Origin: Pseudomonadota bacterium
GTDB lineage: Bacteria > Pseudomonadota > Alphaproteobacteria > Acetobacterales > Acetobacteraceae
NCBI GenBank assembly: GCA_021805545.1
Contig: JAJZFB010000023.1
Span: forward strand, 62,001 to 126,000
Direction of reading: 5' to 3'
DNA length: 64,000 nt
Shown here: piece after piece, positions 56,940 through 64,000 of the stretch
How the letters are laid out: the number at the start of each line of letters is the position of its first letter
Numbering within the stretch: the first letter of the stretch is position 1
Program-made: the position numbers and the translations under genes
The notes under the pieces: model-generated
The model's database searches: none
What the model saw: the letters and a program-made list of their open reading frames with translations, nothing else
What the model was told of the DNA's origin: nothing

Positions 56940-57905
56940 ATGACAAGTTTTCTCCCATCCATTGCCACATCTGAAGCCACGCCGCTCGCCCCCGCGCCCG
57001 GGCATCGCTGGCTCGCGGTCGCCGCCATGCTGGCCGACCTCGCGTTCGAGACCGACCCAATGGGCCGCTTCACCTGTTTTGGCCCCGGCAAAGTGCTGGG
57101 CCAGCCAGCCGCGGCGCTTATGGGCACCGAGCTTGCCGGGCTGCTGGCGGGCAACTCGGCCGAGGAAGAAGCGCTCAGCGTCAGCCAGTTCCGTGCCATC
57201 GTCACCACCATCTGCACGGAATGCGTGGCTTGGCATGGCAAGGTATGGCTGGCCCAGCCCGATGGCGGCAGCGCCGTGTACCGGCTGGCTTTGGCCCCGC
57301 GCATTTGCGGCACCAGCGTTACCGGCACTTACGGGCTGCTTTTTGCCATGGACACGCCAGAACTCACCCTGCCGGACCACAATGCCGGGCATGAGCACGA
57401 CCCCGCCCTGACCCGCAATGCCATGCTGGATACCGAAACCGGCCTGTGGTCCGGCCGAACCTTTGGCGAGGAAATCGCCCGCCGGTTCGACCGGCTGGAC
57501 GTGGAAGAGCGGCCCGGCACGCTGCTTTATCTCGGCTTCTCGCGCGTCAGGGTAAAATTCCGCAGTGCCATTGCCATGCGTCTGGCCGAGGAACTGCGCG
57601 ACGTCGTCCGCCCCACCGATTTGCTGGGCCGCATAGACGAAACCACAATCGGCCTGTGGTGCGATGGCATGGACCACCTGACGGGCGGTGAGCGCGCCGC
57701 CAAATTTTGCACCAGCCTGCCCGCCTTGCTGCCGGAGCAGCCCATCATCACAGTGGGCGTGGCACCACGCTGGGCCGGCAGCGGCGAGGACGCGCATTCC
57801 GTGCTGGAACATGCCGCCATTGCCCTGCGCCTGGCGGATATGGAAGCCGGGCGCGCCAAGGAAGGCACAACAACGGGCGCTTGGCGCGTATGGCAATGCG
57901 ATTAG
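56940..57905 (+). CDS. PAS-like protein with a degenerate GGDEF domain
   Basis: The 321-residue protein has an N-terminal PAS-like part (about 25-140: AAMLADLAFETDPMGRFTCFG) and a C-terminal domain starting with DTETGLWSGRTF (164-175), which fits the DxLTGLxNRRxF entry of GGDEF domains. The signature itself reads GRIDET (230-235) instead of GGDEF, so cyclic-di-GMP synthesis is not expected. It may bind a nucleotide or act as a signalling partner. It is divergent from dapD and upstream of grpE. Confidence 0.75.
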   Translation: MTSFLPSIATSEATPLAPAPGHRWLAVAAMLADLAFETDPMGRFTCFGPGKVLGQPAAALMGTELAGLLAGNSAEEEALSVSQFRAIVTTICTECVAWHGKVWLAQPDGGSAVYRLALAPRICGTSVTGTYGLLFAMDTPELTLPDHNAGHEHDPALTRNAMLDTETGLWSGRTFGEEIARRFDRLDVEERPGTLLYLGFSRVRVKFRSAIAMRLAEELRDVVRPTDLLGRIDETTIGLWCDGMDHLTGGERAAKFCTSLPALLPEQPIITVGVAPRWAGSGEDAHSVLEHAAIALRLADMEAGRAKEGTTTGAWRVWQCD

Positions 57906-58019
57906 GCGTGGCAAGAAGCTGAAACATAAGATTTTGCCCCGCCCATGGCATGGCAGAACCGCAGCCACACCAGCATGGGTCATCTTGTTTCAAAGCCCAA
58001 CATCGCCTAATTCGGCGCC

Positions 58020-58586
58020 ATGACCGAGCAAAATAATCCAACCAGCACGCCCGCCCAGGAAGAAGCCTTGCTCGAGGCGCCCGATGTGCGCATCGCCGCC
58101 CTCGAACAAGAATTGCAGGAAATGCGCGATAAATGGCTGCGCGCCGAGGCCGAAATGGCCAATCTGCGCGCCCGCACCCAGCGCGAGGTGAAGGATGCGC
58201 GGGACTACGCCGTGCAAAAATTCGCGCGCGACGTGGTGGAAGTCGCCGAGAACCTCAAACGCGGCATCGACTCGCTGCCCAAGCGCGGCGAGGGCGAAGC
58301 CGAGATCATTACCAAAATGCGCGACGGGTTCGAAGGCATCGAGCGCGCCTTCGTCGCCTTGCTGGAACGCAACAACATCACCCGGCAAGACCCCACCGGC
58401 GCCACGTTCGACGCCAACCTGCACCAGGCCATGGCCGAACAGGAAAGCACCGAGTACCCGCCCGGCACGGTTATTCAGGCCTGGAGCCAGACCTGGCAGC
58501 TTAATGGCCGCCTGCTGCGCCCCGCCATGGTGGTGGTGAGCAAGCCGCCGCCGGGCGCACAGCCAAAAATCGACGTAGAAGCCTGA
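58020..58586 (+). CDS. grpE: Nucleotide-exchange factor GrpE
   Basis: The 188-residue protein has the GrpE layout: an acidic N-terminus, a long coiled coil (about 20-75: LEQELQEMRDKWLRAEAEMANLRART), and the C-terminal beta domain with FDANLHQAM and PPGTVIQAWSQTWQLNGRLLRPAMV. It releases ADP from DnaK. dnaK, dnaJ and hrcA are not in the window. Confidence 0.95.
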   Translation: MTEQNNPTSTPAQEEALLEAPDVRIAALEQELQEMRDKWLRAEAEMANLRARTQREVKDARDYAVQKFARDVVEVAENLKRGIDSLPKRGEGEAEIITKMRDGFEGIERAFVALLERNNITRQDPTGATFDANLHQAMAEQESTEYPPGTVIQAWSQTWQLNGRLLRPAMVVVSKPPPGAQPKIDVEA

Positions 58587-58604
58587 TTTTATAAAAAATA
58601 GCGC

Positions 58605-58631
58605 GCGCCGCCTTGCACCCAAAGGCGGCGG
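58605..58631 (-). terminator. Probable terminator of the AsmA-like gene
   Basis: A 9-10-bp GC-rich stem (left arm to 58614, right arm from 58622) is followed on the minus strand by an A/T run with six T. It lies between convergent grpE and the AsmA-like gene. Confidence 0.55.
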
Positions 58632-58674
58632 CGCTTGGTTGATTGCGAGCCGGATTTAGCAAAAAACCATATAA

Positions 58675-61365
58675 TCAGTGTGTTGTTTCCTTATGCTCCA
58701 TAATATCCCCCAGCCCGAAAATTGAGCGCAAAAACCCCGGCGTAAGCGCCGAGAGCGGGTTTATCCTCACATCCACATTATTTATGGGACCTGTGATATG
58801 CGCCCGCATGGCCAGAAGCCCACCACCCTTTTCGGGTGCAAAAAGCCGCCCCAGCAAGGGAATTTTACCGGGCAGGGAATTCACCGCATAGGCTGGCACG
58901 ATGGTGGCTTCCAAATCGCATGTGTTGTCCGTGAGGTTGAAATCCCCGCTGGCGGTAAAGCCGAGCGAGCTGGACCAGGCCCGCGCCCCATGCAGGGTCA
59001 GCACGCTGTTTTGCAGGCTGAACGGAATTTGGGCATGCGAAATTTTCAGCCCCGGGCCGGAAGCGGCATCCGCCACACCGTAAACCGTCAGGGCCTCAAG
59101 GAGTTTCGTCACTTCCGGCGCGTTGGCAAAGCGCGCCTCCACCAGCGTTGCCTTGCCCTGCACGGGCTGGCCGCCGCCATATTTGGCAATCAGAATAAGC
59201 TGGCCGCCCTGCATATGGTTATATTCGCCCATGCTGCGCAGCAATAACCCGGCATCTTCGGCCTGTACCAAAAGCCTGTAACGGCCTTGCCTGGCCGGCG
59301 CCACGCTAAAGCTAACCCCTTTGGCGCCCCCCTGCGCCTGCTGCACAATACCACCCCGCCCAGCGGCGGTAAGGCCAAAGCCCTGTAAGGCGGGCGCAGG
59401 CGCCTTTGCAATGCCCAGCTGCGTAAAGGCCAGGTGCAGCACCCAGGGCGCGCCCGTGGGCTGGGCGGGCGTCACGCCCGCGGCAGGCTGGGGCTGGGCT
59501 ACCGCCGCCGGGGCAATGGCCCGGGGCGCTGGTTTTGGCTGGCGGACATCCAGTACCGGCCCGGTAAAATCCGCCCGCCAGGGCTTGCCTGGCAGCGCTG
59601 GCCAGCTCAGCCGCCCCGCCGCGCGGCTGTTACCAATGGCAATGCGCGAAAAATCCATGCCGTTGCCTTGCTGCGCCCCCACCACGCCAAGCCCGGGCGC
59701 GGTTACAGCAACGCTTTGCACCGCCACAAACACGCCATCGCGCAAATAGGCCGTAAGGTTAAGCTGTGCCGCCGGCCCCGGCACCTTGGACCAGCCAAAC
59801 ACCGGCAGACTCAGGCTTGTCTGGTCAAGGCTGGCCTGTAGCGCGGCGGTCTGCGCCCCCGTGGCGGTGCCTGTAATGCGCAGGATAAACGGCGCCACGC
59901 CCGCTACCGGGCCATAGAGGGTGTTTGCCGCGTCCAGGCCCAGATAATGCCAGAAAGCCGCCCCGGCCGTGCCATTCACCCTTAAATCCTGCTTGCCTTC
60001 TCCGGCAAAACGCTCATGCAGCGTCAGCGTCAGCGGCTTACCGGTAAATTGCGCCTTGGCCTGCAAGGTAAGCTCGTGGCCATTGGTTTGCAGCCGTACA
60101 TCGCCCTGCCGCAGCCCCAGCCCGGGCAGCGCTTCGGGCATGGCGGCGTCCATAATGTGCGCCGTCACGTTCAGCTTCATCTGGTTGAAGGTAAGGTCCG
60201 GCACAAAGGGAATGGCGGCACTCACATGCCCCTCCACCTGGCCTGTGGCGGTGGCCAGTTGGGGCGGGGCGCGGGTCAGCAAATGTAAAGGCGGGGCATC
60301 GAGCACCGCCAGCACATCCGGCACCGTGCCCGCCAGGTCCAGCGCAAGCTGGCTGGTCTGCTCCTTGTGGTCCATGCCGAAAATATCCATCCGCCCCTGG
60401 CGAAGCTGGACCTTGCCCACTTGTCCGGAAGTGGCGGTGATAATCGCATGGCCCTTGTCCGGCATGGCGAAATGCCCATTAAGGCCAGTAAGCGGCACCC
60501 CGCCGGTAAGCCAGTACAGGGTTAGCCCCGCGCCATCGAACCCGCCTGCGGCATTGGTCAGCTTCAGCCCGGCAAGGTCGCTGGGGGCGGCCAGGGTGAA
60601 GGTGTATTTGGCATGTTCCGCCGTGCCTCTGGTAATATGTGCCAGCACCCAATGCCGTGCGCCGGGCAGCGCGCGGGGCGGCCAATAATGGCCAATGTCT
60701 TGCGCCCGCACCGCATCCAGGCTGGCATCCAACTGCCCGGTCCAGCCTCCATTCCGGTGGGCGGCAAAGCTAAATCTCACATGCGGCGCGCTGCCGCCAA
60801 TAGGGGTAAAAGCCAGCGCGCCATGTGTTGCTTCTATGCTGCCGGGGGTCACGAGCAGGGTAAACCCCGCCGTGTTTATGGGTATGCCGGCACCGCCCGC
60901 GCGCAATTGCCCGGCGCCTATGCTTACAAAAAACATGCCCCGTGCCAGCGTAAAGCCACGCCCTGGCCATATCTGGGCGCGGATCGTCACTGGTGCCTCG
61001 TTACCCGCGATGCGCGCGGCGCTGGCACGCAGCAGCACCGGCCTGCGCCCGCCCAGCAAATCCACTGGCGGCACCACCGCATCGGCCTTGGGCACCTCCA
61101 CCAGCAGCACCCCGGCGGCGCTGCGCACCTCAATACCGCTCAGCCGCAGCACAAAAGGCACGCCACCGCCTTGGTGGTAGCCCGCCCAGGCCAGCTCGGC
61201 CTTCTCCACCCTCACCTTTACGCCATTGCCCGAGGCCTTGGTCGCAAGCCAGGACGTAAGCTGGGGTACCTGCATCGGGTGGCGCGAGAGGCTGAAGGCA
61301 AACAGCCCCAAGGCTGCCAGCGCCAGGGCGCACAGCAATATCGCGATGCGCCCAATCTGGTGCAT
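58675..61365 (-). CDS. Large AsmA/YhdP-like envelope protein (DUF3971 type)
   Basis: The ATG at 61365 starts a 896-residue protein with one N-terminal membrane helix (IAILLCALALAALGLFAFSL) and a long beta-rich periplasmic part; the frame is open further upstream to 61683 but would overlap glnE. YhdP-type signatures include HYWPPRALPGARHWVLAHITRG and the AsmA-like C-terminus with the GDFNLTDNTCDLEATIVPAYAVN and LPGKIPLLGRLF segments. Such proteins bridge the envelope and are implicated in phospholipid transport to the outer membrane. A Pro/Ala/Gln-rich linker lies around residues 610-640. Confidence 0.85.
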   Translation of the reverse strand: MHQIGRIAILLCALALAALGLFAFSLSRHPMQVPQLTSWLATKASGNGVKVRVEKAELAWAGYHQGGGVPFVLRLSGIEVRSAAGVLLVEVPKADAVVPPVDLLGGRRPVLLRASAARIAGNEAPVTIRAQIWPGRGFTLARGMFFVSIGAGQLRAGGAGIPINTAGFTLLVTPGSIEATHGALAFTPIGGSAPHVRFSFAAHRNGGWTGQLDASLDAVRAQDIGHYWPPRALPGARHWVLAHITRGTAEHAKYTFTLAAPSDLAGLKLTNAAGGFDGAGLTLYWLTGGVPLTGLNGHFAMPDKGHAIITATSGQVGKVQLRQGRMDIFGMDHKEQTSQLALDLAGTVPDVLAVLDAPPLHLLTRAPPQLATATGQVEGHVSAAIPFVPDLTFNQMKLNVTAHIMDAAMPEALPGLGLRQGDVRLQTNGHELTLQAKAQFTGKPLTLTLHERFAGEGKQDLRVNGTAGAAFWHYLGLDAANTLYGPVAGVAPFILRITGTATGAQTAALQASLDQTSLSLPVFGWSKVPGPAAQLNLTAYLRDGVFVAVQSVAVTAPGLGVVGAQQGNGMDFSRIAIGNSRAAGRLSWPALPGKPWRADFTGPVLDVRQPKPAPRAIAPAAVAQPQPAAGVTPAQPTGAPWVLHLAFTQLGIAKAPAPALQGFGLTAAGRGGIVQQAQGGAKGVSFSVAPARQGRYRLLVQAEDAGLLLRSMGEYNHMQGGQLILIAKYGGGQPVQGKATLVEARFANAPEVTKLLEALTVYGVADAASGPGLKISHAQIPFSLQNSVLTLHGARAWSSSLGFTASGDFNLTDNTCDLEATIVPAYAVNSLPGKIPLLGRLFAPEKGGGLLAMRAHITGPINNVDVRINPLSALTPGFLRSIFGLGDIMEHKETTH

Positions 61366-61427
61366 CGCCTCGAGGCAAATCTTACCGGCTTGACCCGCGC
61401 GCAGCTTCATTATGTTGTGCTTGCCAG

Positions 61428-64000
61428 ATGCAGCGCCATACCCACAAGCCGGGGCTTTCCACAGCCCCGCAATCTCCGTTTCCGCGCCCCGCCGATGCCG
61501 CCGCCGCCGCACGGCTGGTTGAGGATTTTGCAGCTCTTGGCAAGCGGGCAAAAACCTTCGCCACGTCGGCGCAAGGGGCGGCGCTGCTGGCCGCGCTAGG
61601 CGGCAATGCGCCGTATCTGGCCGAGCTGGCACTGCGCGACTCGGATGCCCTGTTGGACGGCATAGAGGCCGGGCCAGACGCACATATCAGCGCCCTGCTG
61701 CGGGGGGTGCGCGGCTTGCCGCCCAATATGGGGCGCAGCGCGCTCTCCGCCTTGCTGCGCCAAACCAAGCGGCGCGCGGCGCTGGCCCTGGCGGTGGCCG
61801 ATATTGGCGGAATGTGGCCGCTGGAGCGCATTACCGCAGCACTCTCGGAGCTGGCGGAGCTGGCGCTGCGCGCGGCCACGGCGCATTTGCTGCGCGGGCT
61901 GCACGATGCGGGGCAGATTACCCTGCCCTACCCCGGTGAGCCCGAGCGCGGCAGCGGGTTTGTAGCGCTGGGGCTGGGCAAGCTGGGCGCGTGGGAGCTG
62001 AATTATTCCTCCGATATCGACCTGGTGCTGATATTCGACCCCGAAAACCCGGTTTACGGCCCGGAAGCCACGGCGCAAATGGCGCGGCTGGCGCGCGACC
62101 TTACCAACATGCTCGCGGCCCGTGATGAAGAAGGCTACGTGTTCCGCGTCGATCTGCGGCTGCGCCCGGACCCGTCGGCCACACCGCCCGTGGTCTCGCT
62201 GCTGACCGCACTTACCTATTACGAGAGCCAGGGCCGTACCTGGGAGCGCGCGGCTTTTTCTAAAGCCCGGCCCGTGGCGGGAGACATAGCATTAGGCGAG
62301 CAGTTCCTGGCCGCCATCCGCCCCTTTATCTGGCGCAAATATCTCGACTTCGCGGCCATTGCCGATATTCATGAAATGAAACGGCAGATCGATGCGCAGA
62401 ACGGCACAAGCAGGCTGCTGGGGCATGATGTAAAGCGCGGCGTGGGCGGCATACGCGAGATTGAGTTCATTGTGCAGACGCTGGAGCTGGTATGGGGCGG
62501 GCAAGACCCTGGCCTGCGGATTCCCGCCACCCTCACCGCCCTGCCCATTCTGGCGCGCGGCAAACACCTTACCGAACGCGCGGCGCGCGAGCTGGCGGCG
62601 GATTACCGCGAGCTGCGCCGCGTGGAGCACAGGCTGCAAATGGTGGCGGACCGGCAGACCCACAGCCTGCCCGCCAGCGATGATGCGCTGGACGCCTTCA
62701 TCATCTTTCTGGGCACACCCAATTTCCGCAAGAGCTTCCCCAGGCTGCTTGCCAGGGTACACGACCATTTCAGCCATTTCTTCGATACGGATGACGAAGC
62801 GGCGGTGGTGATAGACCCTGGCATCGAAGGCCCGCCGCCAGAGCGGTTCCGCGCGCATATGCACGCTCTGGGCTTCCGCGATGAGCGCCATATCGCCGAG
62901 CGCCTGCGCGAATGGGCCAGCGGCCACATGCCCGCCCTGCGCACCACACGCGCGCGGGAGATTCTCGACGGGCTGGTGCCGCATCTGCTCACCGCTTTGG
63001 CCGCGCAGCCCGACCCGGACAAGGCCTTCGCGCTGTTCGATACGCTGCTGGTGCAGCAGCGCGCCGGGGTGCAGCTTCTCTCGCTGTTCCAGCGCAACCC
63101 GGCCGTGCTGCGCCGCCTGGCCGCGGTGCTTGGCGCCTCGCCGGCGCTGGCCGAGCATCTGGCGCAAGACCCCTACGCGCTGGAGGTGCTGCTAAGCCCC
63201 ACCGCGCGGTTTGAAGCCCCGCGCCCGGTGCTGCGCCGCATGCTGGCCGAGGCCGGGGATTTGGAGCAGGCCACGGACATTACCCGCAACTTCGTGCGGC
63301 GTGAGGAATTTCACCTCTCCGTCGCCACGCTGGAAGGGCTGATGGATGCCAACGAGGCCGGGCGGCTGCGCAGCGCGCTGGCGGAATCGGCGCTTTCCGT
63401 GCTGCTGCCACGCGTGCTGGCGGCGCATAGGCAGCGCCACGGCACGGTACGCGGCGCGCGTTTTGCCATCGTGGCGCTGGGCAAGGCAGGTGCCGGTGAG
63501 ATGCTGGCCGGGTCGGATCTGGATTTGATGATGATCTACGCCCACGCGCCCGCCGCCTTTGCGCCCACGCCATGGTTTGTGCGGCTGAGCCACGCTTTTA
63601 CCGGCGCGCTTACCGCCCGCGGCCGCGAAGGGCCGCTCTACCACACCGATATGCGGCTGCGCCCTTCTGGCAATGCCGGGCCGGTTGCGGTTTCACTCAC
63701 CGCCTTCCGCCAATACCACGCGCAGGAAAGCTGGACCTGGGAGCGCCTGGCCCTGACCCGCGCCCGCGTGATGGCCGCAACACCCGGCTTTGCCGGGACC
63801 GTGCGCGAAGCCATTACCGGGGCGCTGTGCCGCCGCGAGCCGCACGCCAAAATTTTGGCCGGCACGGCCGCCATGCGCGATAAACTGGCCGCCGAGCTGC
63901 CCCCGCGCGGGCCGTGGGACGTAAAAACCATGGCGGGCGGCATGATGGAGGTGAGCTTTATCGCCCAGGCCTTGCAGCTTGTGCACGGGCCAGATGACAC
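61428..64000 (+). CDS. glnE: Bifunctional glutamine synthetase adenylyltransferase/deadenylylase, cut by window end
   Basis: The frame is open from before 61428 to the right edge without a stop, so 857 codons of an expected 950-1000 are present. The first nucleotidyltransferase domain shows GLGKLGAWELNYSSDID with metal-binding D196 and D198; the second shows ALGKAGAGEMLAGSDLD with D697 and D699. Both active sites keep their motifs. The enzyme adds or removes AMP on GlnA in response to PII. The ATG at 61428 is the likely start but lacks a clear ribosome-binding site; 62 bp separate it from the divergent AsmA-like gene. Long open frames on the opposite strand are shadows. Confidence 0.95.
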   Translation, partial: MQRHTHKPGLSTAPQSPFPRPADAAAAARLVEDFAALGKRAKTFATSAQGAALLAALGGNAPYLAELALRDSDALLDGIEAGPDAHISALLRGVRGLPPNMGRSALSALLRQTKRRAALALAVADIGGMWPLERITAALSELAELALRAATAHLLRGLHDAGQITLPYPGEPERGSGFVALGLGKLGAWELNYSSDIDLVLIFDPENPVYGPEATAQMARLARDLTNMLAARDEEGYVFRVDLRLRPDPSATPPVVSLLTALTYYESQGRTWERAAFSKARPVAGDIALGEQFLAAIRPFIWRKYLDFAAIADIHEMKRQIDAQNGTSRLLGHDVKRGVGGIREIEFIVQTLELVWGGQDPGLRIPATLTALPILARGKHLTERAARELAADYRELRRVEHRLQMVADRQTHSLPASDDALDAFIIFLGTPNFRKSFPRLLARVHDHFSHFFDTDDEAAVVIDPGIEGPPPERFRAHMHALGFRDERHIAERLREWASGHMPALRTTRAREILDGLVPHLLTALAAQPDPDKAFALFDTLLVQQRAGVQLLSLFQRNPAVLRRLAAVLGASPALAEHLAQDPYALEVLLSPTARFEAPRPVLRRMLAEAGDLEQATDITRNFVRREEFHLSVATLEGLMDANEAGRLRSALAESALSVLLPRVLAAHRQRHGTVRGARFAIVALGKAGAGEMLAGSDLDLMMIYAHAPAAFAPTPWFVRLSHAFTGALTARGREGPLYHTDMRLRPSGNAGPVAVSLTAFRQYHAQESWTWERLALTRARVMAATPGFAGTVREAITGALCRREPHAKILAGTAAMRDKLAAELPPRGPWDVKTMAGGMMEVSFIAQALQLVHGPDD

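Noticed and set aside
56889-57983. 364-codon minus-strand open frame opposite the PAS/GGDEF-like gene
   Set aside because: His/Gly/Gln-rich shadow; the plus strand has PAS and GGDEF-like features.
60613-61599. 328-codon plus-strand open frame opposite the AsmA-like gene
   Set aside because: Shadow composition; it would also run into glnE in another frame.
61366-61683. 106-residue N-terminal extension of the AsmA-like gene
   Set aside because: It would overlap the start of glnE, is Pro/Arg-rich and precedes a normal membrane-anchor start at 61365.
62292-63167. 291-codon minus-strand open frame opposite glnE
   Set aside because: Shadow of the intact glnE frame, which shows both nucleotidyltransferase motifs.

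Overview
The window is one contiguous stretch of a GC-rich alphaproteobacterial chromosome, most likely a member of the Acetobacteraceae (an Acidocella/Acidiphilium-like acidophile would fit). That placement is inference from gene content, gene style and codon use; there is no rRNA gene to test it. I see no tRNA, rRNA, insertion sequence, phage gene or CRISPR array. The last gene, glnE, runs off the right edge.

Layout. 1-1348: icd (NADP isocitrate dehydrogenase) and its terminator. 1347-4313: a small AT-richer accessory stretch with an Stf0-type sulfotransferase, a small glycosyltransferase and an exported protein of unknown function. 4438-8582: an EmrA / EmrB / outer-membrane-factor tripartite exporter. 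9004-9657: an orphan gene. 9724-20168: a Tad/Flp pilus locus on the minus strand (cpaA-B-C-short cpaD-E-F-tadB-tadC-tadD with a SPOR domain) preceded by two separate Flp prepilin genes; no TadE/F/G pseudopilins are present here. 20565-22856: a biodegradative Orn/Lys/Arg decarboxylase. 23082-29770: an oxygenase cluster of two TauD-type dioxygenases, one class-I Baeyer-Villiger monooxygenase and two Rieske oxygenase alpha subunits, with a stand-alone AraC DNA-binding domain convergent at its end. 30359-34708: a PolX-N-terminus-like helix-hairpin-helix protein, a one-polypeptide hybrid histidine kinase / FixJ-like regulator and a small charged protein.

34838-40573 is the most interesting region. 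A receiver-less sigma-54 activator is followed by a minus-strand operon of small exported proteins and a periplasmic C39 peptidase, with a divergent coiled-coil plus beta-barrel outer-membrane protein. Together this looks like a Fap (functional amyloid in Pseudomonas)-type secretion system in an alphaproteobacterium. A textbook -24/-12 sigma-54 promoter sits before the candidate amyloid gene, with two TGT...ACA dyads upstream at enhancer distance. Two of the secreted proteins carry a double-glycine-like motif at identical residue positions, which suggests substrates for the adjacent C39 peptidase. The two Asn/Ser/Gly-rich proteins share a C-terminal Q-N-T-G-x-N-A-L-x-Q motif.

40586-64000 is mostly housekeeping: rsmB-GNAT-guaA, cspA, a BLUF photoreceptor, an MdtABC-like RND operon with its own outer-membrane factor, a membrane protein with dapE and dapD, a PAS/degenerate-GGDEF protein, grpE, a YhdP/AsmA-like envelope protein and glnE. 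Translationally coupled 4-bp overlaps (ATGA, GTGA, TTGA) are common throughout.
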